Of a stretch of 64,000 nt of DNA, positions 43,512-56,098 are shown piece after piece (position 1 is the stretch's first letter; every line of letters begins with the position of its first letter). The DNA is taken from NCBI GenBank assembly GCA_029255685.2, contig CM055312.2, forward strand, positions 69,020,792 through 69,084,791, in the 5' to 3' direction. The notes beneath the pieces were generated by a model. The model was not told the DNA's origin, searched no databases, and saw only the letters and a program-made list of their open reading frames with translations. The stretch is from Silene conica (Eukaryota; Streptophyta; Magnoliopsida; Caryophyllales; Caryophyllaceae). The translations under genes and the position numbers were made by a program.

Positions 43512-45069
43512 CATTACCCCTACACATCTTCTTAGCCATGGTTCCTAGGTACTCCTTTGCTCTTGCCAAAGACCCCAACTCTTCCTCAGGCACATCCACA
43601 TAGTCCAGCTGCGTACAACATTTCCTCTTTCTAGCCATTCTCAACTCTTCCTTAAAGGTCTCCCCCATACTGTCCTTATGATAAGGATCCATCAGACCCA
43701 AAGTACTGTCAGAATTACTTGGGTTAGCAATTTTATCAATTAGAGAAGAGAGAGCCCCCACTCTAGGTATATCAAAGAGTTTCACATTCTCATTTTCCAC
43801 CTTCGTATATTGCCCATCCTTCCACTCAAAACCAGCTCTTACCAGCTCTTCCTCCGCCTCTTTCATGGTCTGTTTCCCTTTCTCAATTGCAGCTTCAGTG
43901 GCACGTTTGATCTGATCCACCACCCTTTCCAACCTTGAGAGCCCAGCATCTAACTCCTACCCCTTCTTTATCAGTACATCTGGAATTGTATTATTTCCCA
44001 GTACAGTCTGCTCCTCCTTCACCACCATAACCTGATTTGCATCCCCCCTCCCCTTCTCATATTACCCAACTGTAGTCTCGTTTCCACCCCACTATCCACC
44101 TCACCTTCCTCATCAGACGAGATGATAATAGCAGAACTATGGTGAAATTCAGAGAAGTCAGAGGGAAGTTCTTCAGCAGGATTATATAGGTGATAAGGAT
44201 AGTGGTCAGATTCCTGGGATGACTCCCCATCACTAATCACTATGACATCATTCCCCCTCACCTCCTCACCAGCCTCCTCCTCCATGTCACGCATTTCTTC
44301 ACTTCCTACCACCCCCATTCTGTAATTTCCATCAGGAAAATGGTACACAATTGGCAGCCCAACCTCAGGTGGTTCAAATGTTTGATTGAACCCTCGATAC
44401 TCATCATCCATCATAGGACACTCAGGATCCCCCTCAACTCGAGATAAAATAGCCTCTTGTATCCTTTGGTCTCTGTCCACTAAACCACTCAAAGAATTTT
44501 GAGCAGCATAGATTAAATAAGGATCATCCTCCCTCCAAGATCCTATCATACCCTCCTGCCTATTCCCACCATTATTCTGCCCTGCCCCTCAAAATCCTCC
44601 TCAGCACTATGAAATTGTTCCTGGTCATCATCCCTTCCCCTCATAACAGTATCCCCACTCCCTTGCCCCCTAGCATTTCACCCCTCATTTCGCCCTCTGA
44701 TAAGACATTACCCTGGCCCTGCACCTGGTTTTCTATCTCCATATCCTGCATACCAAATTTTTGTTGAATAACTCCTTCCATCATCTGAGTTCTTTCCTCC
44801 TCAACCACATTCCCACCATTCTCTCCAACCCCCTGCCCCCTCTGCAAACCCCCATTATTAACATTACCAACAGAAGTTCCATCATCCCCACCACCATTAC
44901 CATCCTGATCATTTCCTATACCTTGTCCTCCAAACCCATTCTGCCTTTGTAAATCTACCTCTCCCCCCCCTACTCCATTACCAATCTGCCCTCGCAGATT
45001 AAAAACAACTGGCCCAGCAAAGGGTTGAGCTGTAACAGCAAAACTCATTCCAGGGTATACCCTCCCCAC
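43512..45069 (-). pseudogene. LINE ORF1, middle and C-terminal part
   Basis: Three frames on the - strand (44641-45069, 44019-44549, 43507-43932) continue ORF1 beyond the hAT MITE. They encode Gly/Asn/Gln-rich, then acidic (Glu/Asp/Ser), then helical charged sequence (TEAAIEKGKQTMKEAEEEL), typical of poorly conserved LINE ORF1 tails. Frameshifts lie near 44600 and 43970. The last part runs into the Copia target site in the same frame as 34960-35188. Confidence 0.7.
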
Positions 45070-45644
45070 TAGGGGTGTTCATAATAAACCGAACCGCAAT
45101 AACCGAACCGAAAAACCGAAAAACCGTACATTTTTAAGGTTCGATTAACCAAACCGTTTTGACAAAGGGGTTCGGTGAACCGAACCGTTAAATTTATCAT
45201 GGACAAGGTTCGGTTGAGGTTCGCAATTTTAGAAAAGAGGTTAACCGCGAACCGAACCGTTCACAAAAAAGTAAGCAAAAAATTAAAATATTATATACAA
45301 AATTGTTCTTTTTTTTAATTAAAAAGTGGTTCCGAATTCAAAAATGATTAAAATGATTAATATTAAAGTTTCACTTATTAACTTTATTGTTGAGTATAAA
45401 TAAATATTAAGAATTTAATTAAACTACTAGATAAAAATCACGAAAACTAAAGAAAAAGTATATTTAGCATGTTTATAGGTTAACCGGTAACCGAACCGCA
45501 AATAACCGTTTAAAGTGGTTAACCGAACCGCAAATAACCGTTAGGAACGGTGCGGTTTAGGTTCGGTGTTTTGCCAAACCGAACCGTGCGCGAACCGTAT
45601 TAAATATGAGGTTCGGTGAACCGAACCGCGAATGAACACCCCTA
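45070..45644. mobile_element. hAT-type MITE with AACCG-rich interior, inside LINE ORF1
   Basis: 575 bp with 13-bp terminal inverted repeats TAGGGGTGTTCAT / ATGAACACCCCTA. It is flanked by the 8-bp duplication CTCCCCAC (45062-45069 and 45645-45652). Eight-base duplications and this terminus fit the hAT superfamily. Both ends are packed with AACCGAACCG / CGGTTCGGTT repeats, and the centre is AT-rich and non-coding. Confidence 0.92.
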
Positions 45645-45652
45645 CTCCCCAC

Positions 45653-46773
45653 GGTGTGATGCCAAGGTTAAAATCAACAAATCTTTCTGGTGACTCCCTC
45701 CTCCTCCTGTTGTTCCTCCGCAATTCCAGCCTAACCTTAGAACTAACAAATCTAGTCGTTGAAGGTGTAGCTCTCAAGTCCATGTTAAACATGGTATGAT
45801 TACTATTAGCCCGGTACACCACAAAACCCTTCTCAACTGACCTATTCATCATACCAGTTATCTCAGAAACTATGGTCATCATACTCTCCCTACATTGACC
45901 CCCCGTGTGTCCAATCTTACCACATTTAACACAGTATTTAAAAATTTCCTCGTACTTAAACTGGACCCACAGTAAATGTCCATCATCTAAGGCCAAGAAA
46001 AAACCTAGAACTAAGGGTTGATTAAGACGAATACAGACCTTTAAGCGAAGATAATCATTTTCAGGTAAACCTTCAAAGTGCTGAACATAATACTGATGGC
46101 TAATGAGCTTACCAGCAATATGAGCAACGTGTTCTGTAAGATACTCAAACGGAAGGCCACACACCCTCACCCATAATTCCGCAAATGCAAATCTAACAGT
46201 CCTTGGTATCATATCAGGATACCATTTTGCAAACACCATAACCGCTCCGTCAATAGTTGTCGTGGTTCTGGCTAACAGTCCCTCCATGTCACGAACATCC
46301 TCACAATGAAGGATATAGAGTTCCCCCATTTTTGACACCCCAATGTTCCCCCTAGTGTCCCACTTCTTCTCAATAACATCCTCAACTAACTCAGCCTCAA
46401 ACATCCTATAATCCACCAGAAATCCCAGAACGCAGTTTCCCCAGTATTCCCTGGATCTTTCTAAGAGTCCAGGCTGCACATTCATTACAGGACCCGTCCT
46501 TGGGTATCTCCAAATGTTTGCATGCACCGGATTCATAGGTTGGAACTCAGCATCTTCATGAGTTTGATGAACCTGGTTAAGTCCATGCACTCCCCCATTA
46601 GCCTCTACTCCATGATTCTCACCCCCAAAACCATATCTACCAAATTGATTTTCAAACTCCATAGCCTCTAAACTTTTTTCGTCACTGATGTTAACTTCAA
46701 AATGTTTTTTATTTGTAAAATTTTTTATCGGATTAAAGTGTTTGGATGAGTGGAAACCCTTCATCGTCACCAC
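45653..46773 (-). pseudogene. LINE ORF1 N-terminal part (DUF4283-like domain, CCHC knuckle)
   Basis: An open frame of about 370 codons with the RNA-binding-like domain of plant LINE ORF1 (ILHCEDVRDMEGLLARTTTTI, MVFAKWYPDMIPRTVRFAFA, WVRVCGLPFEYLTEHVAHI) and a zinc knuckle (CVKCGKIGHTGGQC). Candidate starts are ATG at 46762-46764 or a Met about 110 nt further in. The first gives a basic leader. The frame runs into the hAT MITE and ends there artificially. Confidence 0.85.
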
Positions 46774-47382
46774 TATAAATAGGGAAGAAAACCCTCACAC
46801 AAACCCTAAAACCGCTTCTACTTCCTGACAAGACTTCTCAGCAACCACCTTGAGCAGAGAAAAAGTACGAAACCCCCAATAACCAGCCTTCAAAAGGGAA
46901 TGATTACACTAACCCTAACCCTAATCCCAATAGGTACAAAGTCACACACGCATGCAAAACCCAAAATCTCAATCTTCAAGTAATCGGAACTCGTGCATGT
47001 CAGATTTCCCCCAATCCATACCTTATTAGGTAATAATTATACCCAACATTAACAACTTCCAATGCACTTATATCCACTTTGAAAAGTAACAAATCATGAA
47101 TCCTCAGCTTGCAATGATTACCAAATTTTGTAGAAATGAAATTGATTTATGGAATAAATTTTCGTACATAAACTGAAAAGGAAGATAAAACGGTTTAGAC
47201 TTTTTTAGAATTAAACTTGATTTTGAGATAAGTTTGTGTTTAATTAAAAGATTTTTAATGCTCTCGATAAATGAGAGAAAAGGCTCTCTTTTTTTAGAGA
47301 GAGAATTCTATATATCCTTAGCAACGAATACAAACACAATAAAAACAATTACTAAGGAAAATATGTGAAAATAAAGAAAAAT
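46774..47382 (-). other. LINE 5' region
   Basis: About 600 bp between ORF1 and the 5' target duplication. It is non-coding, with a CT/AG-rich segment near 47280-47310. It is assigned to the LINE only because the 14-bp duplication lies beyond it. Confidence 0.55.
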
Positions 47383-47605
47383 AGAATCACTCCCAATAAA
47401 GCCATAGAAAACTTAAAAGTTGACCTTTAAAAAAACCGAAAAAACAAATCTAAATCACCCATAATGCAAAAGACAAAGTGATAATGACGTTCAAAAAATT
47501 CCAATCCTAATCCACATTATTCCACAAAAAGGAAGCTACGTCTTGCCTTTACTTAGTTATTACAAAACTTCCCTAGAAATGCCTTCCCTTCCATAAAAAC
47601 ACACC

Positions 47606-48313
47606 ATGTTTCATAATACAACTCCAAAAACCATGTTAGAAATATCAATGTTATCAGCTCAAAATATCAAAAACACCATCTTATGTTCATCTCTTTTCCC
47701 TTTCTCAACTCGTCGACTTAGGCTTAGGCCTTACGTTACTATCACCACCCTCCCAACACCACCACCATCACCACCACCGCTACCACGAAAGTTAGTAGGT
47801 GATGTGAGGAACTCTGAGGTGTATTGTACAAGGGTTGATGATAAAGGAGGTTGTAACCCAATGTGGGACGACGTGTTTTTAATACCGTTAGACTCGACAT
47901 TCTTCAGTAACGGTTATTCTTGCGTTATTATCGAGATATACGCTAGACAGACCTTAGTGGGCCGAGGTTTACTTGGGCGGGTCCAGATCCCTGCTTCCGA
48001 TATTTGTAATGGGCTTTTGCCTAGTGGTTTGGCCCACCACTTGAGTTACAGACTAAGAGAAAGAGACGGTTCAAGAGGGAATGGCATTGTTAATGTTTCG
48101 TGTAAGGTCATAGGCGAAGCACCGGCTGTAGGCCATCGGAATGCATGGGTGGACCAAAATATATTGGCACCGGTTGACACGTGGAGGATCGTAACGGGTA
48201 TACCATTGAACACGTGTCCAATGAATGGAGGGGACACTACCAGTGTACCTACTCATACTCTAAAACAATTCGAATCGAAGTTGGAAAATGCAAGAAATAA
48301 TATATCAGTGTAG
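47606..48313 (+). CDS. C2-domain protein (BAP/SRC2-like)
   Basis: An intronless frame of 235 codons from ATG 47606 to TAG 48311-48313. Residues about 10-150 form a single C2 domain: LEISMLSAQNIKNT (first strand), RLRPYVTITT, then a Pro-rich loop (PTPPPSPPPLPRK), NPMWDDVFLIPLD (the conserved NPxWxE-type strand), IIEIYARQTLVGRGLLGRVQIP, and HLSYRLRERDG. Plant proteins of this shape (SRC2, BAP1/2) bind phospholipid membranes, often Ca2+-dependently, and act in defence, cell death or cold responses. The C-terminal 70 residues are not recognised. The Pro-rich loop inside the domain is longer than usual. The ATG is preceded by AAAACACACC, and the only good alternative start is Met10. A LINE target site lies 210 bp upstream. 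Confidence 0.88.
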   Translation: MFHNTTPKTMLEISMLSAQNIKNTILCSSLFPFSTRRLRLRPYVTITTLPTPPPSPPPLPRKLVGDVRNSEVYCTRVDDKGGCNPMWDDVFLIPLDSTFFSNGYSCVIIEIYARQTLVGRGLLGRVQIPASDICNGLLPSGLAHHLSYRLRERDGSRGNGIVNVSCKVIGEAPAVGHRNAWVDQNILAPVDTWRIVTGIPLNTCPMNGGDTTSVPTHTLKQFESKLENARNNISV

Positions 48314-48798
48314 GTTGTGACATCTCTTGTAGTCTTGTTCACTCCACCTTTCAGCTTATTGTTATGAAAACATTGAAAACAATCAGGATTATGCGCGATA
48401 TCAACTAACTTACACTAACCAATCACGTCAAAATTTAATTCTCCATGACTAGAAGACGTAATAATACATTCAAAGTTAAATACGATCAAGCAACAGGTCC
48501 AACAGAAAGAGAGCGTAACGATCACCACCAAACCTGACATGTTTCAGACAGAACTCGCTACTGTCGACCGTGAAGAAAAAATATATAAATAATTCTCTTC
48601 TATAAATAAATAAATCAATTGCAAGAGATGTGTACAATATGCAAAAGGAAAGGATATCGACCCAACCCACAAAAAAACAGGCCAAAACAGCACGAAATAC
48701 AATTGGTATCATGCACTATATGTTGCATAATTATCAGTCGCCGATTCTAGTTGTGGGGTACCAATTAACATGACGAAATCTGTGTGAAGCAAGTATTG
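48314..48798. other. Intergenic between convergent genes
   Basis: 3' ends of the C2 gene (+) and kinase gene (-) face each other here. No coding features are seen. It probably contains both 3' UTRs. Confidence 0.5.
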
Positions 48799-51700
48799 TC
48801 AAGATGGTAACGAGAATCTCTTACGAATAGGTGTCGGTGTCGGTGCTGGTGGATCAAGACTCTTTATTATTCCTATCATTCTTTGGATGATGTCTTGGAA
48901 TGAAGGACGAAGTTCTGGCTTACTGCTCATTTGAAATTAGCATTAAAAAGAATTAAGACGGTATTATCCTGGACTGTTCTGCAAACTATAAAGTTGAAAT
49001 AGGCAAATCTGTCAATGAAGTAAGGAGTTACCTTTGCCAACAGTCCTTTATGATCGACGAAATACTGGGATCAATTGTTTCCGGTATGTCCAACCTTCTG
49101 TCCATGAATCCAACTACTCCAACCACCTTCCATGGTTAACAAAATAAAGTTAGCCAAACAGCAGACAAGTAAACATATGGCAACCTGTAGGCTGCTACTC
49201 TCCATGTGTTCACACATTCATCCATCAATTCACATTTCCGTAAACCACTTTGGTCTATCTCAGACTTTTGTTTACATAAATGGTCTACCAGCATTATTTA
49301 CTGCCATTAGTCTGGGGGGACATATAGTATTAACTATTAAGTCTGGACTTGAAACCTCGTCATCATAAAATCAGCCAATGCAGTCTGAAACGGGGCCAAA
49401 TTACCTTCTAAACCATAATAACACTGTAACAGACTAACAGCCTTTAAGTTCATAACGTACGAGGCATAGAACCAATGGTCAGGGTCACTGTAATGATTCA
49501 CGCACCCTAATATTGCTAGATTTGGCCAACAACTCCTCAAAGTGCGCTACAGGGTTACCTCCAAAACCTCGATATCTAGGTCACAAAGCGGTGTAGCAGC
49601 CGTATTCCAAACCCATGATGGAAGGAACATTGGACACCCCTCAATATGCGTCACTTCCACAGTTATAAATACTATAAATACCCTTAACCCGCTTGCGTGC
49701 AATTGCATATAAAATCAATACAAGCAAATGGATAAAACAGCAGGAGCATCAAATACAAAAGACAATTAAAAGTAATACCTGTAATGAATTCAGACTGGAC
49801 CAGGGGATTGACACAGTCATCAGTTCCCATAAGATAACTCCGAAGCTGAATATATCTGATCTGCAAAAATCACATAGGAAAGAAATTCAGAAGCAAAGTT
49901 AGAAATGCAGTGTTCTGGAACTATTATCTAACACATTACACAGATCCACTAGGGCATGTCGTCCACAGTGAATAAATCAAACAAGACCATTCTCTTAGTT
50001 AGGTTGTAAACAAAAATACCATTCTTGATGTTTATAGGCAATACACTAATATGAAAGTGAAAGCATTTACAGAAATAATAGAGCTTCAATGGCATAGAGT
50101 TTGGAGATTACTTTTCATTAGATAGTTCATTTCGTAGAACTTCTGGGGCCATCCATTGAGGCTGCAATTCAAATTAGGATATAAGCAAACAAAAAAGCGG
50201 AGCACAATATGAAGTGGTTGCATAACTGGAGTAAATACAACCTCAGTCCTAATATAGGATTAAACGCTAAATGTTCCTAGTGAAGATAAAACTTAGACAT
50301 AAATAAATGATCGTGAGTTTATGACAATCTTACTGTTCCTCCTCCAGATTTGGCAGTCAAATAAGTTGCATTTTTCAGCTTTGACAGGCCAAAGTCACCG
50401 ACCTAATAAACGAGATCTAATGTGTCAGCCACCTTATGAAAATTTAAGGTGCTTTAATTGAAAAAAGGGCATACATACATACTAGCACTAATTACCTTAA
50501 CATTCCAGTTCTTGTCAACCAGCAAGTTCGATGATTTCAGGTCCCGATGTACTATAGGTGGATTTCGGCGATGCAAATAATTCATGCCCCTTGCCTGCAG
50601 CCAAGTTAAGTGTAAATTGTGAAAAACAGCAAAAAGAAAAGAAAAGAAAAAAAACTCATTAGAGCATTCACAACAACAGGTATGTGATGTATAATAAGAC
50701 TGAAACCGTACAACATCAAGGGCCATCCTCAACCGCCGCCTGAGGTCCAATGTCTGATTGTTCTTGTGTAGTATCTTAAACAGGCTACCCCTACAAGTTG
50801 CACAAAGCTGATTGTAAGCAGAAGGCATCTTGCATCAAAATTAAGAGAATAACTTTTAGCAAATAGATTAAATAGTCAAGCCCTAGATATATAACGCTAG
50901 TGCTATCATATTTTTACTTCAAAACATTCAGCTTTTAAATGCACAATTTTCTAAGCTATGCCTAAGCCTATGGTTTATCTATCCTGATGCCAAACTTTGA
51001 AAGTGATATGGAAGAATACGAGTGTCTCAGTTACATAAGGCCTGCTCAAAAAGTACTTTATATTACCTGGGCAAATACTCTGTAACAATTGCTAGACGTT
51101 CTTGAGAATAACATGCTCCCATGAAGAGCAAAACATTTGGATGTCTTAGTTTCCTCATAATACCGATCTGCAGCATCCTCATTGGTCAGATGACGCTAGC
51201 ACCCTTTTCAATTGAAGATAAATTTTGAAGATCAACCAGTAAACCGACTTACCTCCTTTTTATAACCGAGTAGAGTCCCCTCATTATAATCTTTCCCAAA
51301 ATATACCTTAATAGCAACATCCTACAGCATGGATAAGAGATAAGTATTCACATCAAAACTATACGTAAGCTTGAGATACACCTTGATTTATAACATACCG
51401 ATCCATTCCATAGTCCGTGATAGACAACAGCATATGAACCTGTGGAAACACTAGTAATTATGACCAAAGACACATATCGAGGATTTCCAAGGAAATGTAT
51501 CAATAATTGAAAACAAAGTTTTTGAAGTAAACAGTTCACCTTGACCAATTTCCTCTCCCAGGTGTAGGTCTTCCCATCGAATATCAGAGTCAGCCATTGA
51601 GTTTAACTCGCCTGAGCTACTGCTAGCTTGACTCTCCAGTGAGCTTGGCATGTTTTTCACCCCTACTTGTCGATCAGTAGCATCTTCAATTTCCCTTGCT

Positions 51701-54700
51701 TTATGTTTTTCTAAATCAGCATCCAACTCATCATCCACACGCAAGCCTATTCATAGCAAAGAAGTTGGCAAACTAGGTATTACTTGTAGGATCCTTTCTA
51801 AAGCACAGGAATTCCTTATTACATTTGTGAGTATTATTTTACCTTGAAAAGGAGAGTATCTTATATTGAGAGCAGAATTATGGGGGGCGGTTTCTTTTGG
51901 GCCTCTGGGACAGCATGAATCATCATCACTTCTGTGTAGAACACCATTTTCCATAAAGCTACTATAGTTAGCTTCACTTTTGTTTGTAGTACTCTTCTTT
52001 CGCAATTTTGCAAACAACTTGGCTGCCTGTGATGATGGTAAAAAGGCCACTCTATTTTAATGGTTTTCTTTACATGAAATACTGATTATGACTACACAAA
52101 GATGTCATATCCCTACTTAAGCAGATTGCAGCATAGCTGGCGTCATTTGAACCTCAATTTAAAATAAATCAACTTAATGCATCCCTAAAAGGTGAAGCCG
52201 CAAGATGCAACATAGTAATCGGTTTGAATCCCTGATTTCATGCCATATAGTTGGGAAATACTGAAGAGTTACTGAGTACATGATAACTATTACCTAGAGT
52301 TTGAAGAGAACCCTTCAAAAAGTCAGTTATCATATGTGTACGTACTACGTACTAAATGTCCCTCTGTTCGGTTCAACTTCAACAAAAATTTGTGAAATGT
52401 AGTGAATTGGACTGATCATAGGGAGTAAATGGGAATTGATCCAACAGTAGAGAAGCCAATCATCATCTTTTATATTCAAAATTGCAACATAACTGCCTTA
52501 TATTTCTAAAATCACCGAGACGAGTCTAAATAGAAGCAACTATAAAGGGCTTAAATGTTCACCAAGGTCCATGCGTAATATGAAGGTACTATTAAGCCAT
52601 GAGAGAGAGTAGAGAAGTACAATCTTTGTAGGTTGGGAAATCATGGATTCCTCCTCCTGAAAATCTCTTCCTCCACTTGCGCCTCTAGTTATCTGCAAAT
52701 CAGAAATGAGCTCAAAAGTTGCCAGACAAAAGATTTGGAACAACAGCCTCCTATGCAATATTAACCAATAGGATATTAAAAAAAATAAAGCTCACATCCT
52801 CGTGGTGGTGTAGGTTTGAATCTCGAAAATCAAAATCAGGTCCTTCTCTGTCGTCTGGAATGTTATCCCCTCCTTTGCGCGATAGGACTCTCGAGGCCTG
52901 GTGAAACACACTAACAGACTGTCACAAAAGCGATCAGAAAGGAGAAGCAGCGTTAGAAAAAAGGAAACTTTCAGGAACTGATAAGCACCAGATCAGAAAA
53001 CGACGAAGCCATCTGAGGCACCGAAGCAATCTGTGGCCTATGAGGCCACTGAATTCTTCTCCTGTCAAATCCAGGTTTCCTGGGTTGTTCTGAGGTCAAA
53101 TTATTAAATACAACAGCATCACTTGAAACAGTGACAACACCAATCAGCTGACCATCTTCATATAGTGGGCTTTTAGTCACCAATGCCATAAAAAGCTCAC
53201 CGGACCTTTTCTTGAAAGGGAACTGACCCGACCATGAATGGCCAAACCGCAGCTTTTCCATTATTCTATTCATGTATGGAGCATACTGTTCTTCAATAAG
53301 TATTTCCCATGAGCATTGGCCTAATACTTCATAGTCCCGCCATCCATAAAGCTTCTCTGCAGCATGGTTCCTGTTTGAGACAGAAGTATGTAGGTCTAAA
53401 AACTCTCCACGGCATCAAGTATCAAGCATAATAAATGGCTTACAAGAATTGGGTGTAAAAGGAGGCAAAAATTTTGAAATTGAAACACTAGCGAATAAAG
53501 CAGGTCACAACTTAAGGCACTATACAAGAAGCACATTTTTTAGCAAGGTTCATTCATATGTTCTTACCACAGAATATAGCTGATTTTTATCTGCTATAGC
53601 AACTTTTAACTCTGCGTTCTATACTCCTATGACACAACGAACCCAAACCTATCACAAATTCACAATGAAACAGAAAATTTCAGTTAATTTATAGACAAAG
53701 CCTACAATAGGATATTTTCACGGATGACGCCGTCTATTTGGTTAACTAGACAATAAACTGCAAAATTTTAACTTTCTTTGAACCAATAACAACAATACCA
53801 ATATAGCACTATACTGTAAATGAACAATCTTTTAGCTAGCTCAGATAAGTGAAGCTAGAGTGTGCACAAGTTCACAAACACAAAGTTTGAAGGCCACATA
53901 TTCAACCTCCAATGACCTTAGCAACGAGATAAAAGTTGAATCCATGATCAGTCGGGACTGTAATCTTCTAAATAAGGGGTCCTGGTTTCAATTCAGCTCT
54001 TTTGCGTTGAAATGAAACCAAAGTTACAAGAGCGTTAACTCATTAATTTGTCTTTGGCACCCCGAAAGAGACAGATCAAGTGTGTCCGTACAGAATGATA
54101 TTGTTAAAAAGAAAAGAAAAACTAAGACGGAAATATCAAATTTATGGTCGAAATCCTTAACTGCAATCTGCTAAATCAGCTAAAAGCCAATCGTGTACAA
54201 AGTAAAAGTATCCAAGGACTACAATGGAATCATTGTTAAATCCCACTTGTTTCGTTTTCTGTACCAACAGTCACAACAAGCATTTTACTACTACTACTAC
54301 GGAGTAGTATTTACAACAACTAATCTCCCCGTATTTCGAAACTAAATCCAAACATTCATCAATTATTGTCTATGCACCAGCAAAAACAACACGCTAAATT
54401 TCTATAGAATGGGCCGCCATTAACTTAAAATCGATACTTTGGAAAACACAAAACAAAATTAATCGCTCTCAATTCCTCATTTCTAGCATAACATATTCAA
54501 TCCTCAAATCTCCACTCCATATCCTCTGTATACTGAAATCAACTGATTATTCTCCCAATTATCCTTTCTCAAACATGATTATCCACGCTAATTAGCTACT
54601 CAATAAATGATTAAACACAAATAAACTCGCGATCATTTTAAAAAAACGCAATCTGAAATCAAAGAGGCGTCATTTTTTTGAAAAAAATTAAATTAATCAA

Positions 54701-55084
54701 TCCGTAAGTCAAGTCACGATTAGGCAGTTTTACGTTAATATTGACTGGTAAATGCAAAATTACTAGGCATAGAGATGTTCAAAACATTAACATAACGATA
54801 ATAAATGAATCATTACTCCATAAATCCACAAACCAGAAAGTAATCTCTCCAGAAGCAGGATCAGTCACGTGCACGGCATGGTCAAGCGACTGAAGCACGT
54901 GACCATAGGGACCGCCACATCGAAAGTTACCAGGAAACGACGCCACATCATCCGGTGACGTGGCAACCTCATCCTTTGCCAGCACATCGAGTTGAGCTTT
55001 AAGACTCGCGTAACTGACCTCCAACTCGGAGCAACGATCCACCAAGACTCGGAGCAAAGTCGTTCCAGACTCGTCGGAGCCCAT
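48799..55084 (-). CDS. PAS domain-containing Raf-like MAPKKK (protein kinase), 16 exons
   Basis: Exons, high to low: 55084-54834, 53370-52989, 52897-52796, 52692-52621, 52026-51843, 51746-51540, 51439-51399, 51321-51253, 51167-51067, 50790-50712, 50594-50496, 50402-50334, 50161-50112, 49860-49779, 49126-49032, 48922-48799. All have GT-AG borders and compatible phases, total 2,007 nt, 668 residues. A short coiled N-terminus ([15 protein letters not shown]) precedes a PAS domain spanning exons 1-2 ([20 protein letters not shown] ... [10 protein letters not shown] ... [12 protein letters not shown]). Exons 3-6 form a variable acidic linker. The kinase domain spans about 393-650: glycine loop [15 protein letters not shown] (third Gly replaced, as usual in this family), VAIK Lys418, HRDLK Asp514, DFG 532-534, APE 557-559, ending RPSFQDIIQ. 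Such B-group Raf-like kinases act in plant stress and hormone signalling. Exon 4's donor (GTACTT) is the least certain border. Intron 1 is long (1.46 kb). Confidence 0.9.
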
Positions 55085-55646
55085 TTTTGAAGGTTGCGGA
55101 TAGTTTTCTCTCTCCTGGCCGGTAGTTATTCGCCGGGAAGGGTAAAGTTGGAAAAACGGTGCGCATTATTTTAGTCGTGCAAGTTGGTTGAGTAGTGTAT
55201 TTACCGAAAGATTATTGGATTATTATATTTTTGGAAATTAATTAATTATAATAAAATAATTGGTTGGCGTCAGAGATTAGATAGTACGGATTAAAGCGAA
55301 AAAGTAAAATAATGGGGAGGTGATGTGTTGTGGTGTCACGTGCCGCTACGGGAAGCAAATGGGAAGATGAGTGGTGGAAAGTGGGTGAACGAGTTGTGAA
55401 GGAACATTGTGTGGCTCTCTTTTTTTTTGTTTAAATAATTAAACCCTCTTATTTTTCACTAATTATAATCACTCTATCTCATTACGTGTAGAGCTGTGTA
55501 CTGGGGGAGGACTACTCCGAGCTGGGCTGGGTCAGGTTGAGTGTCAACACTTCATACACGGCACAAAATTAGGATCGGGCTAGTTTTGTCGAGACTCAAG
55601 AGTCCATCCTCTAAAAAATTTTTTTGGGTTGCCGCCTTTAAAAATA
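55085..55646. other. Upstream region of the PAS-Raf kinase gene
   Basis: Promoter-proximal sequence of the kinase gene. Nothing beyond AT-rich and low-complexity tracts is recognisable. It ends at a MITE. Confidence 0.5.
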
Positions 55647-56096
55647 CTTCCTCCACTCATATCCAAATTAAAATTATTCCATTTTAATTTATTCATATCC
55701 AAACTATACCTTTCCTAATAAAGCCCAAAAAATTACTACAATACCCTTATAAACATCAATTATTTACACAAAATCCTATCAAATGACCTACCATTACTCC
55801 ACCTAAACAATAAAAAAATCAACATACACACTTCTTATTGTACTTCCAATCATATTTTAATATACTAAGTCTTGTTTGTGACTGGTCATCATTTGTGACG
55901 GATATTTTGTTAGATATAATGGATTCAAAATGAGTTAGTGGAGAAGGGGACCACATGAATAGTGTCAGAGAAAGAGAAAAAGTGAGTATTTTCTGAGAAA
56001 AAACGGTATCCGTCACAAACAAGAATTTGTGATTTTAATAAATTCTTAAAATTTTTGCATAAAGCATAAATACATTATGGATTTGAACGGAGGAAG
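55647..56096. mobile_element. Stowaway-type MITE carrying a nested Mutator-type MITE
   Basis: Termini CTTCCTCCACTCATATCCAAA and, inverted, CTTCCTCCGTTCAAATCCATA, flanked by TA on both sides (55645-55646, 56097-56098). The CTTCCTCC end and TA target fit Stowaway (Tc1/mariner) elements. The interior is interrupted at 55863-56031 by another MITE. Without it the element is about 270 bp. Confidence 0.8.
55863..56031. mobile_element. Mutator-type MITE, copy 2, nested in Stowaway MITE
   Basis: 169 bp starting TACTAAGTCTTGTTTGTGAC and ending GTCACAAACAAGAATTTGTG, flanked by the 9-bp duplication ATTTTAATA (55854-55862 and 56032-56040). Its interior aligns with the copy at 60868-61062 in reverse orientation (shared blocks ATCATTTGTGACGGATATTTTGT and GGGGACCACATGAATA). 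Confidence 0.88.
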
Positions 56097-56098
56097 TA

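Larger units (their letters stand above)
30709..47396 (-). mobile_element. Full-length L1-type LINE, split by two nested elements
   Basis: A LINE on the - strand with the target duplication AGAATCACTCCCAA at both ends (30709-30722 and 47383-47396). The 3' poly(A) tail appears as a T-run from 30723. After removing the Copia element (35189-43511) and hAT MITE (45070-45644) with their duplications, about 7.7 kb remain: a 5' region, ORF1 with a DUF4283-like domain and zinc knuckle, and ORF2 with endonuclease, RT, zinc domain and RNase H. ORF1 is in frame across the Copia insertion site, which shows the two halves belong together. Several frameshifts make it inactive. Confidence 0.9.
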
